A DNA stretch of 64,000 bases, from the NCBI GenBank assembly GCA_963764825.1, contig CAVXUA010000012.1, positions 120,074-184,073 of the forward strand. Direction: 5' to 3'. Of this stretch, positions 1 to 10,199 are shown piece after piece. A program made the position numbers and the translations under genes. The notes below the pieces were generated by a model that searched no databases, had not been told where the DNA came from, and was given only the letters and a program-made list of their open reading frames with translations. Position 1 is the first letter of the stretch; every line of letters starts with the position of its first letter. Origin of the DNA: JAZGGS01 sp963764825. Lineage in GTDB: Bacteria; Bacteroidota; Ignavibacteria; Ignavibacteriales; Ignavibacteriaceae.

Positions 1-1877
1 CCGGTACCATAGACTAAAAAGTTATCAAGTACCCACCACCAGTCCCATCCTGGTTGTACACTTCTTACCCTAACGCTTACATTTGATTGTCCGCCAAGTA
101 ATGCGGTAACATCAACAGCTTCGTGGGTGTTACTTATATCAACTCCAATTTGATCCCAAACGCCTGTCCAGGTACTTCCGCCATCAGTGCTAACTTCTAC
201 ATGTGCTTCGTCCTCAGCATCAAGTACATTCCAGTCGTTATCAAATTCAATCCATATTTCTCCAGTAAATGAAGAAAGATCGAGAACAGGAACTATTGTA
301 GCGGTTGATAAAAATGTTGTACCGCTTCCGCATTCATCAGAATCTGCAGTAAGTATTCCGCCAGAAGAGGTTGGAGGTAAAGTATAACTATTTGGAAACG
401 GCGAAAACCGAATTTCCCAATCACAGTTTCCACCCTGATTTGTAACAGTCCATTGACCTATACCACTTTCAAAATCATCAAAAAACAAAGTGTCAATAAC
501 AATGTTTGGATCTGCTTCTGTTGTAAAACTCCAAACGGGGCCTGTTGTGTTGCAGGTATCACCAATTTCAATAACCTGCCAGAAGTAATCAGTTAAATAA
601 TCGAAAGGACCAACTGTTATTGTCCAGCTTGTTGCAAGTGTTCCACTTTGAACTAAAGACATTGAACCAGGACTCGATCCGAAATATAGTTCATTTGTTA
701 ATGCACCTGCACCGTTGGTCCAGGTTAATTCTGAAAGATTTATTGAAATATTTGTTGCACCAGCAGCAGGATTAGGATTAGAAGCAGCTACTACGGGACA
801 ACCACCAGCACCCATATCAACTGCAGCCCAGAAGGCAGCATGAAATGTACTTGTTCCATTATTATTACCACCTGAGGAATTACAACCTCCGTGTGTATGA
901 ACACCAACTGCTTCGCCAGTAAGCCCGTTAATAACAGGGCTGCCCGAGTTTCCACCTTGCGTATCAGTTACATATCTCATTGTTGTGCCCGAAGAACCAG
1001 CATTTGGACCTATGTGCGTTTGCTGTGTTTGATTTGCCGCACCATTATCAACTCCATAACCTGTAATGCGAATTGAATCAGGACCAAGATCCTGCACAAG
1101 TGGCCAAAAAGCACCTTGAGCCTCCTTAGGCATTAACCCCGTAATTGAATTAGGAAATACTTCAAATACTCCCCAATCATTTCCAACTCCACCGTTGGTA
1201 AATATTTTTGTCGAAAGATCAACTGAATATTGATCTTCAGGGCCGGGATGCTGAATCGTTCCATTCGGTAATGATGGTGGAACTTGAAACTCCACTATAT
1301 TTCCTCAGCTGCCATCAAGACAATGACCTGCTGAAACAAATTTTCCGTTTGGAATAATCCATGCAGTACAACCGATGCTCATCAATCTTCCTGTAGCTGG
1401 TTGATCTGATGAAATTCTGTCATCAGTAGGACCGCAAATGCTAGTGTAGGGTGAAGCGGTAGCCCAATCTCCGACAGTAATTTCATCGATGTTAACAAAA
1501 ACATCACTATCAAACGGTCCAGCAAAGAGTTGAATCTCTACAACATTTCCGTTAAAAAAGGCACTGTAATTATTCCACTGTTCTATACTAACTGCATCCA
1601 GTTTTTGCCATAAGCCATCTTTTAATGAAGTTATAATCAAATAACTTTCACGGCCAAGATCTGCTTTGCTGAAGTGAAGCCCCATCCAGGGATAATCATC
1701 AATTCTTACAGTAGCAGAATAAACTTCAATAGTATTGCCTGCCTGATTACTGCCATTAAAGAATCCGGATTCCAATTCATAAGGTTCAAAATGATAAGGA
1801 ATTTCTACAGGTTGGGCTAATAAGATTCCAGATGAGAGGAAGAAAAGAGAAAACGTAAACAAGAAAAAAGTTTTCAT
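1..1877 (-). CDS. Secreted trypsin/V8-like serine protease, interrupted by one in-frame TGA, cut by window edge
   Basis: The protein starts at 1877 with a signal peptide (MKTFFLFTFSLFFLSSGILLAQ). The first 190 residues end in GHCLDGS, the catalytic His region, followed by TGA at 1305-1307. The same frame then stays open to base 1: it carries an Asp candidate (GNDWGVFEV) and the nucleophile motif GGNSGSPV (Ser codon 945-947), followed by beta-sandwich/fibronectin-like and jelly-roll-like segments ending in WDWWWVLDNFLVYGT. The catalytic triad is therefore split only by the stop, with no frame change. The family is secreted endopeptidases, here probably a cell-surface or exported protein; a sorting tail would lie beyond the window. 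A single-base error or a recent nonsense mutation is the simplest reading. Confidence 0.8.
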
Positions 1878-2137
1878 AGTTATCCTTCGTTATTAATTAT
1901 TATTTGGGTTAGTTTATTGATATGAATTTTTCTGAAACTCACTATATAAATTATTCAGCCGAGGTTAAATTGGATATAGAAACATTCAAAAATCTTCGTT
2001 TAACTTAATAAAATTTAAACTCCTTTCAAATTGTGGCAACAAAAAATTACTTAAATTAAATTCAAATATTTTGTGCTGATACCAAATTTTGTTAGCCTTA
2101 ATCTTCAGCAGAAAGAATTTCTAGTAAGTATATTATA
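1878..2137. other. Intergenic, AT-rich, no gene seen
   Basis: About 260 bases separate the protease from the next secreted-protein gene. They probably hold the protease promoter (minus strand) and the end of the upstream operon. I saw no convincing hairpin followed by a T-run and no open frame with coding character. Confidence 0.5.
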
Positions 2138-3418
2138 TTATTTCATCAACACCATCTTCTTAGTTTCAATACAATTTCCTGCTCGTAGCTGATAGAAATA
2201 TATTCCACTTGGTAATTCATTGCCTGAAAATTCAACTTCATAACTACCTGCTGGTTTTTCTTCGTTGATGAGTGTTGCAATCACATTTCCTAAAATATCA
2301 TATACTTTTAAAATCACCATTCCGAAATCCGAAATTCGAAATCCGATATTAGTAGCTGGGTTAAATGGATTGGGGTAGTTTTGGTATAATTTAAATGTAA
2401 TTGGTAACTCAAATTCTTCTGCAACAGATGTTATACCATCTTCATTGAAAACAGAAATTGCATTAGTATGAACTATCCATTTATTATTATTTTCATCAAT
2501 TTGGATATCTCTAATGTCGGTTGAATATAAACCAGAATTTTGCTGAGTATAGTGGGTAAAATTAATTCCATCGAACTTAATTAAACCATCTCCGCTCATC
2601 CATAGATTACCTAGTGAATCAACTACTATATTTCTCACCTCTTGTGCTGGTAAACCGGAATTATTTTGGTTAAAAAACATCCAGTCTATACCATCATATT
2701 TAATTAAGCCGGAAGTATCCGGTGGAATTCTATACCAGCTCATCCAAATATTACCCATAAGATCAGTTTCTAAGGATGTAGCTCCGCCAGGTAAGAATTG
2801 AAACCAGATAGTAGTATCACCATCAATTTTATAAACTCCCCCTGAAGTAAATAAATTTAAATACCACAGATTGCCACTTAGATCTTCTTCCATCTCATCT
2901 GTATAATTAATCGTTTCCTGTGTTGAGTTGTACCAATTGTTACTGGCAAATTTCTGCACTGTTCCAGGAAAAGTTAGAAAACCCGGCCAAGAGTTAATCC
3001 AAATTCCGCCATCTCTTGAGGGCGTAAGACCTGCAATATTATCGTAAGCAAGTGAAGAGTTTATAGTATCATAAACCAACCAAGGGGTTATACTTATATT
3101 CACCAGCCCGATATTATTATAAAATGCATATCCACCTATCCAGGCATTTCCATCACCACCTTTTACAATAACCCCACTCCATTGGTATGGTATAATTGAG
3201 TTTGAAGAATTAAATACGTCCCAATTAGTCCAATCAAACCTGATTATGCTGGTGTCTGCAATTATCCATTTAATATCGTTTTTATCAATGGCAAGGTTAT
3301 ACAGATTTAAATCAGGCAATCCGGAATTTTCGGAAGTATAAACTTTCCAATTGGGATTCTGTGCAGATAATTGGAGGGAGAAAAGAATAATCCATAAAGT
3401 AATGTTCAATGATTTCAC
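2138..3418 (-). CDS. Secreted beta-propeller protein with T9SS type A sorting domain
   Basis: 426 residues. There is an N-terminal signal peptide (residues 1-19, ending LSAQ). Repeating units of about 40-50 residues follow, of the type NSGLPAQEVRNIVVDSLGN-LWMSG-GLIKFDG, resembling two-component-regulator propeller (Reg_prop) blades, from about residue 25 to 330. The last 85 residues form a sorting tail: YQNYPNPFNP, LKVYDILGNVIATLINEEKP, SGIYFYQLRAG, TKKMVLMK. The tail implies outer-membrane export by the type IX system. The gene follows its upstream neighbour by 14 bp and is the last of four secreted-protein genes. Ligand and function are unknown; no catalytic residues were recognised. Confidence 0.8.
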   Translation of the reverse strand: MKSLNITLWIILFSLQLSAQNPNWKVYTSENSGLPDLNLYNLAIDKNDIKWIIADTSIIRFDWTNWDVFNSSNSIIPYQWSGVIVKGGDGNAWIGGYAFYNNIGLVNISITPWLVYDTINSSLAYDNIAGLTPSRDGGIWINSWPGFLTFPGTVQKFASNNWYNSTQETINYTDEMEEDLSGNLWYLNLFTSGGVYKIDGDTTIWFQFLPGGATSLETDLMGNIWMSWYRIPPDTSGLIKYDGIDWMFFNQNNSGLPAQEVRNIVVDSLGNLWMSGDGLIKFDGINFTHYTQQNSGLYSTDIRDIQIDENNNKWIVHTNAISVFNEDGITSVAEEFELPITFKLYQNYPNPFNPATNIGFRISDFGMVILKVYDILGNVIATLINEEKPAGSYEVEFSGNELPSGIYFYQLRAGNCIETKKMVLMK

Positions 3419-3432
3419 TATTTAATCCATTA

Positions 3433-5661
3433 TTATTTTAATAACACCATTTTCTTAGTTTCAATAAAAGAACCTGCTTTAAGCTGATAAAAATATACAC
3501 CGCTTGGAAGTGAAGAAGCATTAAATTCAACTGCAAAACTACCAGAAGGTTTTTCTTCGTTAATAAGTGTTACAATTTCGCTACCTAATACATCGTAAAT
3601 TTTAATAGTAACTAAACTTAATTCTGGAATTTGATAAATGATTGTTGTTTTTGGGTTAAAAGGGTTGGGGTAATTCTGTTCTATACTATAAGTATAAATT
3701 TTTCCTTCTTCATTTTCAGTTATAACAGGATTACCGTTTTTAAACTGGACATCCATACTATCGATATCAAAATTACCGGCTTCATCATACACTTCAACAA
3801 TTATTCTGTAATCTCCATCCTGAAAATTATCTGTTTCGAATGCAAAAGCTTTTTCAGAAAGTTCAACCAGCGAATCACCATTGCTGTTTGTTAAGTTGTG
3901 ATAATAATTTCTCTGCTCATTTGACCATCCCGAAGGAGGGAGCGTATTATCTCTTTGATAGATCACACCTGCATAAGGTTGATAATTCCCGCCATCATAA
4001 AAGGGATATTTGTGATTAAGAATATGTCCAAGAGTTTTGGGTTTTATTATTTCATTATCGGAAATTCTTTTTATTGTGTACCATGTAGTGTAAGCTGGCT
4101 GCTGCCATCCTGAGTCTCCAGCATAATCAACAACTTTAACAATTATATCAATTTCACCAAACAGACTATCGGGCTGTAAATAGATTGCTGATTCATTAAT
4201 GGCGAATGCAAACTTAGACCATACAAATACAGGATCAATATACGGCGCTGTGGTATCAGGATAAGGTTGAAGCGCGAGCATAGGATTAAAATTTATCCCC
4301 CATTCATCGTCGGCATAGAACCAGACCAACCCGGAATCTTTTATTTCCACAAAATGTATATGTCCCCAGGTGCTGCTCCACTCTATTATATCTCCTAGAT
4401 AGTCGTGAACCTGTACTGTGTCGCCAATATCAAACTGAATGGTGCTTTCGATCAGGTGAGCAGAAAGCCAGCCATCGGAAATACCGGCAACCTGAGTGTC
4501 GCTAACTGCTGTTCTCCAATAAGATGCCCCGCCTAATGTTAAAACAAGTTTTACATATCCATCTATAACGGAAAATGTCGGTTCACCGATTGGTGTTATC
4601 AAATCTAAACCCTGGTGAAGGTAGGAATCCGTTCCTCCCAATCCCATATGCTGCTCGTAATGATTCCAAACAGTGCGCATACTATCGAAGGGGAAAAAGG
4701 GCCAAGGGATAGGATCGTAACCGGATTGAGATTTTTGTTGAAGATTTAATTTGTTATAATTTTTTAATGTTTTGGTTTCTCCTAAATTTTCATCCAGAAG
4801 ATTTCCATCTAGTTTATAGACTCGAAGTGAACCAGTTGATTCTTCCTTGTTTCTTTTATGAATACCGGCTATTATTTTATCATCAACAATTTTAAGATCG
4901 CGAAAAGAAAATTCTCCACCTATTTGGTCTTCAAAAATAATATCCCCACTAATGGTTGAGTACACAATAAGATTGTATTTATCTATAACCCCCACAATAC
5001 TATGCTTTGAAGCGATGATTACTTTTCTCGGTAGTTCCATATTCAAATTAATTGTTCTGTTCAATTCGGACTTTTCATATAATAGAATCTTATTCCGTTC
5101 AGCGATTGCAATTATCTCATTACCGTCGGCTGTTTCATCAATTGCAAACTGAAGTCCTTTATTAATCAAATAGCTGCTGCCTGTATTCATAGAAATTATA
5201 TTAATTCCATCTGGTGTTCTTACCCCGAACAAATTACCGGAAGAAGAAAAAATAAAATGAGTTGCACCTTCGAAGGTTTTCTCGAAGAGAAAATTTCCAT
5301 CTGAAGAATATATCAGAATCTTTAGTTTGCCTTTATAATGTTCCGAATGATCATAAAAAACAATAAGGCCCGAATTGGAGATTTCCAGATCACTGCCCAG
5401 AACTTTTACCAGAGAGAAAAGAAAATTTTCATTCTCATTAAACTTTAGATGACTTAACTTTCGCATCTCATCCGTTACTTCGTCTATTTCATAAGTGCAC
5501 CAGTACTTTCCATTTTCTGATGAAACCATTGCCATTGGGTTAACTACTGAGTTTTCAATTGTACCATTTATTGATGCTGTAAATCTCTCTGAAAATTCCT
5601 GTGCATTGATGCTAGAAAAAACTAACAGTGTAGTTAAAAAGAAGATGTAGAAATATTTCAT
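3433..5661 (-). CDS. Secreted M23 (LytM-like) peptidase-domain protein with T9SS sorting tail
   Basis: 742 residues. A signal peptide (ends INAQ) is followed by a WD/PQQ-like region (about 30-290). An M23 metallopeptidase-like domain (about 320-470) shows the zinc motif HQGLDL and a later HIHFVE, matching the family's HxxxD and HxH signatures. An Ig-like region follows, then a C-terminal sorting tail (YSIEQNYPNPFNPKT, SGVYFYQLKAGSF, TKKMVLLK). M23 enzymes cleave peptidoglycan or other Gly-rich peptides; here the enzyme would be exported or surface-bound. It lies 12 bp after its upstream neighbour, so co-transcription is likely. Substrate is unknown. Confidence 0.8.
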   Translation of the reverse strand: MKYFYIFFLTTLLVFSSINAQEFSERFTASINGTIENSVVNPMAMVSSENGKYWCTYEIDEVTDEMRKLSHLKFNENENFLFSLVKVLGSDLEISNSGLIVFYDHSEHYKGKLKILIYSSDGNFLFEKTFEGATHFIFSSSGNLFGVRTPDGINIISMNTGSSYLINKGLQFAIDETADGNEIIAIAERNKILLYEKSELNRTINLNMELPRKVIIASKHSIVGVIDKYNLIVYSTISGDIIFEDQIGGEFSFRDLKIVDDKIIAGIHKRNKEESTGSLRVYKLDGNLLDENLGETKTLKNYNKLNLQQKSQSGYDPIPWPFFPFDSMRTVWNHYEQHMGLGGTDSYLHQGLDLITPIGEPTFSVIDGYVKLVLTLGGASYWRTAVSDTQVAGISDGWLSAHLIESTIQFDIGDTVQVHDYLGDIIEWSSTWGHIHFVEIKDSGLVWFYADDEWGINFNPMLALQPYPDTTAPYIDPVFVWSKFAFAINESAIYLQPDSLFGEIDIIVKVVDYAGDSGWQQPAYTTWYTIKRISDNEIIKPKTLGHILNHKYPFYDGGNYQPYAGVIYQRDNTLPPSGWSNEQRNYYHNLTNSNGDSLVELSEKAFAFETDNFQDGDYRIIVEVYDEAGNFDIDSMDVQFKNGNPVITENEEGKIYTYSIEQNYPNPFNPKTTIIYQIPELSLVTIKIYDVLGSEIVTLINEEKPSGSFAVEFNASSLPSGVYFYQLKAGSFIETKKMVLLK

Positions 5662-5673
5662 TATAGTGTTCCT

Positions 5674-7425
5674 TTATTTCAATAAAATCATTTTTCTTGT
5701 TTGGACAAATGAGCTGGTTTTTAATTGATAGAAATATATCCCGCTAGGCAATCCCGTTGCATCGAATTGAACCTCAAATTCTCCAGAGGGCTTTTCTTCA
5801 TTAACTAAAGTTCCAATTTCGTTTCCTAAAACATCATAAACCTTAAGTGTAACAAATTCTTGATGAGGAATTTGATAACTAATTGTTGTGATTGGGTTAA
5901 CTGGGTTGGGGTAGTTTTGCTCTAAGCAGAATGAGACAGGAGCTCTTACTACTTCAATTTCTTCAGAATATTCATAAACTCCGCTAAAATCAACTTGTTT
6001 TAATCTGTAATACAGTTTTGTAGCCGTAACGCCAAAAAGGTCATCAATAAAAAGATAGTCTTGAAATTCTGTTGTTGTTCCTTTACCCTTAATAAAGTTG
6101 ATTGTTCTCCAATTTTCCTCATCGGTTTTTCTTTCAATCTCAAATCCCAAATTGTTTAGCTCGGTTGCAGTTGTCCATTTTAATTGAATTTCGTTTTCGA
6201 TTGATTCTGCAGTAAACGAAACAAGTTCTACTGGCACTCCACCTGAGTTATCGGTAAACAGAACAAAACCCGACTGGGTCTGTGATGTTCCTGTTAGGTA
6301 CCATCTTACTTCATTTACCAATTCAGAGTTGAAAGGAAAATAGTCCGGAAATTGTGATAACGGACTATAATACCAGCTATACCCACCATTTAGACTAACT
6401 TCAATAAATGGAATTGCTGATCCTATAGGCTCCTCCTGACCAAACACAAGAATGATTTCAGAACCCGGCAATGTATTAATTCCGGATACATACATAAGAT
6501 CACCATAATTGCACATTTGCACCCAGGATAGTCCACCATCATCAGACCTGTATATAACACTGGAAAAATCTGCTTTAACTCCTGAAATAAGAACAGTATT
6601 AATATCATAATAAGTTACTTTATCAATTGCTACCAGGGTGGGTAATTGAGTTCTTATCCAGTTATCGCCGCCATCAGTGGTTCTGAGAATAATACCAACA
6701 TCTCCAGGAATTGCAGATGATGATCCTACTGCCATACCATTTAGATGATTGAAAAATTTTATATTGTTTAGTGTAAGTCCTTCTTCAAACGGAAAAACAT
6801 AACTCCAATTATTTCCACTGTTGAAGGTTTTCAAAATGGCTGCACTCCATCCTTCCGGTCCTGATGCTAAAACACAGCCGGTTTGAAGATCAATAAATGA
6901 AATTCCAACAAGATAGTAAACGGAATCTTCAAACGATCCTTTTGGATGCCAGGTTAAACCGCCATCAGTTGTTTCCACAAAATAACCGCGGTAATATTCT
7001 TGCTCAGAAAAATCCATTCCTATTTGTTCATAATATTTTCTAATTCGCGGATTAAGATTCTGATGATGATTCGAGTTTGCAGTGCTCAGAATTCCAGAGC
7101 TGTTATATGCTCCAGCACTATATGCAATTAAATTATTTAACATCTGCACACCAACGATTACTCTCATCGAATCGGGAAAATTCGCTTCTAACCAAACTGC
7201 ACCTGAGTTTGTTGTGTAAAATGCGTTTCCGAATATCTGACCACCAAAATTAAAATGCCAGCCACCCATAAGACCATGGTCCTGGGCAATGAAATCTATA
7301 CCTAAAGTAACATCTATATCGCCTGGTAAAGTTTGCTGTGTCCATTGCGGGTATGCCGGAGATAAAAAAAGGATTAAAGCAATGGCTGAAAAATAAAATA
7401 AAGTTTTCATAAAACTTCCTTTCAT
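5674..7425 (-). CDS. Secreted BNR/Ycf48-like beta-propeller protein with T9SS sorting tail
   Basis: 583 residues. The signal peptide ends in SPAYPQ. Repeats of the kind TTDGGLTWHPKG, TFNSGNNWSYV, TTDGGDNWIRT, SDDGGLSWVQM and SLNGGYSWYYS are typical Asp-box/BNR blades of sialidase- and Ycf48-like propellers. A fibronectin-like stretch (VELVSFTAESIENEIQLKW) links to the sorting tail (CLEQNYPNPVNPITT, SGIYFYQLKTSSF, TRKMILLK). The start codon overlaps the stop of the upstream gene by four bases (7422-7425), so the two are translationally coupled. No catalytic residues are evident; a structural or adhesive surface role is possible. Confidence 0.8.
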   Translation of the reverse strand: MKGSFMKTLFYFSAIALILFLSPAYPQWTQQTLPGDIDVTLGIDFIAQDHGLMGGWHFNFGGQIFGNAFYTTNSGAVWLEANFPDSMRVIVGVQMLNNLIAYSAGAYNSSGILSTANSNHHQNLNPRIRKYYEQIGMDFSEQEYYRGYFVETTDGGLTWHPKGSFEDSVYYLVGISFIDLQTGCVLASGPEGWSAAILKTFNSGNNWSYVFPFEEGLTLNNIKFFNHLNGMAVGSSSAIPGDVGIILRTTDGGDNWIRTQLPTLVAIDKVTYYDINTVLISGVKADFSSVIYRSDDGGLSWVQMCNYGDLMYVSGINTLPGSEIILVFGQEEPIGSAIPFIEVSLNGGYSWYYSPLSQFPDYFPFNSELVNEVRWYLTGTSQTQSGFVLFTDNSGGVPVELVSFTAESIENEIQLKWTTATELNNLGFEIERKTDEENWRTINFIKGKGTTTEFQDYLFIDDLFGVTATKLYYRLKQVDFSGVYEYSEEIEVVRAPVSFCLEQNYPNPVNPITTISYQIPHQEFVTLKVYDVLGNEIGTLVNEEKPSGEFEVQFDATGLPSGIYFYQLKTSSFVQTRKMILLK

Positions 7426-9344
7426 TTTAGTAATATCATCTTCTTAGTCTTAATAAAAGAACCTGCTCGAAGTCTATACAAATATATTCCACTTGTTATT
7501 CCATTCGCCAAAAACTCAACCTCATAGCTTCCAACAGGTTTTTCTTCGTTAACTAAAACAGCTATCTCATTTCCAAGAACATCGTAAACTTTTAGTGTAA
7601 CAAGATTCTTCGCTCCGCTCAGAATGACAGTACTTGGGATGGTAAACTTTATTTTTGTTGTGGGATTAAATGGGTTTGGGTAGTTTTGTGAAAGAGAAAA
7701 TTCTGTTGGCAAATTTGGTGTTTCATCCTCTACAGAAACAACCGTCGTATCTCCATAAACAATTCCATCAATAATGCAGCCTTTAATTATTACTCGGGTT
7801 TCTCCGAAATCGAAGTAAAAGAATATGCTATCCAATCCTATATCCTGCGTTAAGGAATAGATAGGTGGGTGAAGAATGTACTGCTCAAAAACCTTTTTTG
7901 GCTTTGTTAATCCCCATTTTTCAAATGTTACCTGATCTATCATCCTCGTAAATCCATCTTCCCAATAACCCATTCTGTAAGATGAAATTGTATCACCTAC
8001 CTCTGCAAGCAAATCATCAATTACAAACTCATCATCAGGAAACCCTTGTGTATTATCATATCTATACACTTTCCCTTCTGATGAATCAATTCTTTCAAAA
8101 TAAGTTTGGGAGTAAGAACCTACTACATCTTCAAATAAATGAAAATATCTTTTCCCATTTGGAAGTAAACTGTCGCCAACAACAGTTCTAATAAATATAT
8201 CGTGATAAGTGTTCCATTCAATATGCGTGTATTTATCATAAACCCATTTATTGCCAACAGCTAAGGGATAGTAATTTAAATATTCATCAGGAATTGGCAA
8301 GCTTTTAATTACGTGAATTGTATCAGGAGTGATTTCATAAATTTTATATTTTGTCGCAGCGTAAAGTTTATCAGAGTTTGGTTTTTTATATATACCAACG
8401 ATTTTTCTATCTACGGATTTATAGAGATTAAAGTTATTTCCATAATTAATTGAGAGGTAGATGTTTCTTCCATCTGCCAGGTAAATTTCGCCTTGTAATG
8501 AGCTATTATTTGAAATAAATAATTCACCTTGAGAAATGTGCCTGGTTTCCCAAGAGAATGCTTCGCCACTATTCGGAGAAATTATTAACTCATAATCATT
8601 ACTGTAGTGGTTTCGAGTAATTCTATAAATGTGATTACCATCAGAATCATATTGATATTGCTGTTCCCAGTATGTCATAGATGAATCAACCAAATAAAAA
8701 GAATTTCCCCAATCAGTGGTTTTATTTAGTTTATAATCCATTATATTTCGCGCAAAGAAGCTTTGGTCATCAAATTGATTTAAGGAAACAATCCGGTATA
8801 TTCCATGAACTCTTTCCCAATTCCATCCACCATCTGTGCTTTTAATAGTTACAGTTATTCCTAAAGAATCATTAACCGATACGCCGGCAAAAAGCAAACT
8901 ATCATCCTGTTGAGAAATTTGGATACTATAAACAACTCCATTTGTATTATAAATATTTTCACTGTCAAATCTTCTTATAAATGTATGCTCATTTAATAGA
9001 GTAGTCTCAGTAGCACCACCATAAATATAAGTTGACGGATTATTTTGCCAAAAGGCGAAATCTATTACTTCATAATCAACAGGAATATGAAGAATTGTAT
9101 CAATACGATTATAACTTTCCAAGAAAAGAGTATCAATACCTGATTGCAAATCGAAGTGATAAATGTCATCTCGAACTTCCGGGAGTAAATTAGAGTAATC
9201 AGTAACTGAGTGAATTCTATAAAATAAATGTGTGCTGGCGGATTGATCCTCCATTCCCTTTAGCTCAGAGAATTGAGGAGCAATGTTTTGTGAGAAGCTA
9301 TTTGAAAAGAATAATAGTAAAACCAAACAAGCTACCAGTTTCAT
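7422..9344 (-). CDS. Secreted protein of unknown function with T9SS sorting tail
   Basis: 640 residues with an N-terminal signal peptide (LVLLLFFSNSFSQ). An N-terminal half with Asp-box-like pieces (KSTDGGWNWERV) is followed by a segment beginning YYPLAVGNKWVYD, then the sorting tail (LSQNYPNPFNPTTKI, SGIYLYRLRAGSF, TKKMILLK). The tail is expanded by about ten residues (TVILSGAKNL) encoded by a palindromic repeat at 7602-7628. This is the first gene of the four-gene secreted block; the tight spacing downstream suggests one transcript. I do not recognise an enzymatic function. Confidence 0.75.
   Translation of the reverse strand: MKLVACLVLLLFFSNSFSQNIAPQFSELKGMEDQSASTHLFYRIHSVTDYSNLLPEVRDDIYHFDLQSGIDTLFLESYNRIDTILHIPVDYEVIDFAFWQNNPSTYIYGGATETTLLNEHTFIRRFDSENIYNTNGVVYSIQISQQDDSLLFAGVSVNDSLGITVTIKSTDGGWNWERVHGIYRIVSLNQFDDQSFFARNIMDYKLNKTTDWGNSFYLVDSSMTYWEQQYQYDSDGNHIYRITRNHYSNDYELIISPNSGEAFSWETRHISQGELFISNNSSLQGEIYLADGRNIYLSINYGNNFNLYKSVDRKIVGIYKKPNSDKLYAATKYKIYEITPDTIHVIKSLPIPDEYLNYYPLAVGNKWVYDKYTHIEWNTYHDIFIRTVVGDSLLPNGKRYFHLFEDVVGSYSQTYFERIDSSEGKVYRYDNTQGFPDDEFVIDDLLAEVGDTISSYRMGYWEDGFTRMIDQVTFEKWGLTKPKKVFEQYILHPPIYSLTQDIGLDSIFFYFDFGETRVIIKGCIIDGIVYGDTTVVSVEDETPNLPTEFSLSQNYPNPFNPTTKIKFTIPSTVILSGAKNLVTLKVYDVLGNEIAVLVNEEKPVGSYEVEFLANGITSGIYLYRLRAGSFIKTKKMILLK
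7602..7628. repeat. Palindromic intergenic-type repeat inside a coding region
   Basis: The minus strand reads GTCATTCTGAGCGGAGCGAAGAATCTT. The same core occurs in the repeat at 17340-17404 and, degraded, at 43777-43861. Here it is read through in frame as VILSGAKNL inside the sorting tail of the secreted protein at 7422-9344, at a point where the other three tails have no insertion. Confidence 0.65.
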
Positions 9345-9412
9345 GGTCCCTCCCTGATTGTTTTACTTAAACGTAAGAAATTAAGGGATGAGAATCAATA
9401 AAAATATTAAGC

Positions 9413-10141
9413 TTAAGAGCCTCGTTGGCGATGAATTTCGAAAAGTAAAATTCCTGTGGCAACAGAAACGTTTAAAGATTGCAGTTTACCTGTCATCGGT
9501 ATTTGTACAAGAAAATCACATTTATCTGCGGTTAGTTTTCTGATTCCTTTTTCTTCGTTGCCAACTATAAGTGCAATTGGGATTTTATAATCAATTTCGG
9601 TGTAAGGTTTTGCATTCTCTAAAGATGAACCAACAATCCAGAAACCTTTTTCTTTTAATTCATCAATTGTATTTGCAAGATTATTTACCTGTGCAATTTT
9701 AACATGCTCTGTTGCTCCTGCAGATGTTTTAACAACAGTTTCGTTAATTGGTGCGCTGTTGTGTTTTGTTACGATTACCCCGTTTACACCGCTGCACTCA
9801 GCAGATCTTAAAATAGCGCCAACATTGTGTGTATCCTGTATGGAATCTAAAATTAAAATTAAAGGTGAAGGTGAGTTTTTGGATTCGGAAATTATATCAT
9901 CCAAAGAATAGAATTTGTGAGATTGTTTAACAGCGGCAACTCCCTGTGCATTTCTGTTTTGTATTAATGTTCTGAATTTTTCCTGCGGGATCTGGTTGCA
10001 CTTTATTCCCCGTTTTTTTGCCGCAACTCTAATTGTATTTATTATATTTCCCTGCTGCCCGAAAAGAATATAAACCTGTTCAATTTCTTCGCCGGAGTTA
10101 ATTGCTTCGAGTACAGGTTTTCTTCCAATTATTAAACTCAT
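9413..10141 (-). CDS. rlmB: 23S rRNA (guanosine-2'-O-)-methyltransferase RlmB, TrmH/SpoU family
   Basis: 242 residues, the usual length. The N-terminal substrate-binding domain (LIIGRKPVLEAINSG) covers about residues 1-75. The SpoU methylase domain shows motif 1 (DSIQDTHNVGAILRSAE), motif 2 (ALIVGNEEKGIRK) and motif 3 (IPMTGKLQSLNVSVATGILL), which build the knotted SAM site. In the family the enzyme methylates G2251 of 23S rRNA in the peptidyl-transferase loop, in the cytoplasm. It lies downstream of hisS on the same strand with a short gap. Other TrmH paralogues are a possible alternative, but the domain order fits RlmB. Confidence 0.9.
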   Translation of the reverse strand: MSLIIGRKPVLEAINSGEEIEQVYILFGQQGNIINTIRVAAKKRGIKCNQIPQEKFRTLIQNRNAQGVAAVKQSHKFYSLDDIISESKNSPSPLILILDSIQDTHNVGAILRSAECSGVNGVIVTKHNSAPINETVVKTSAGATEHVKIAQVNNLANTIDELKEKGFWIVGSSLENAKPYTEIDYKIPIALIVGNEEKGIRKLTADKCDFLVQIPMTGKLQSLNVSVATGILLFEIHRQRGS

Positions 10142-10199
10142 TTAAGTTCAGTTAACATCTTCGAGATAGATTTATGTTTTTATTTGTTTGATGATTTCT

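Noticed and set aside
1305..1307. Selenocysteine or other recoding at the protease TGA
   Set aside because: Trypsin/V8-like proteases have no Sec at this place, and no SECIS-like hairpin is evident after the codon; mutation or sequence error is simpler.
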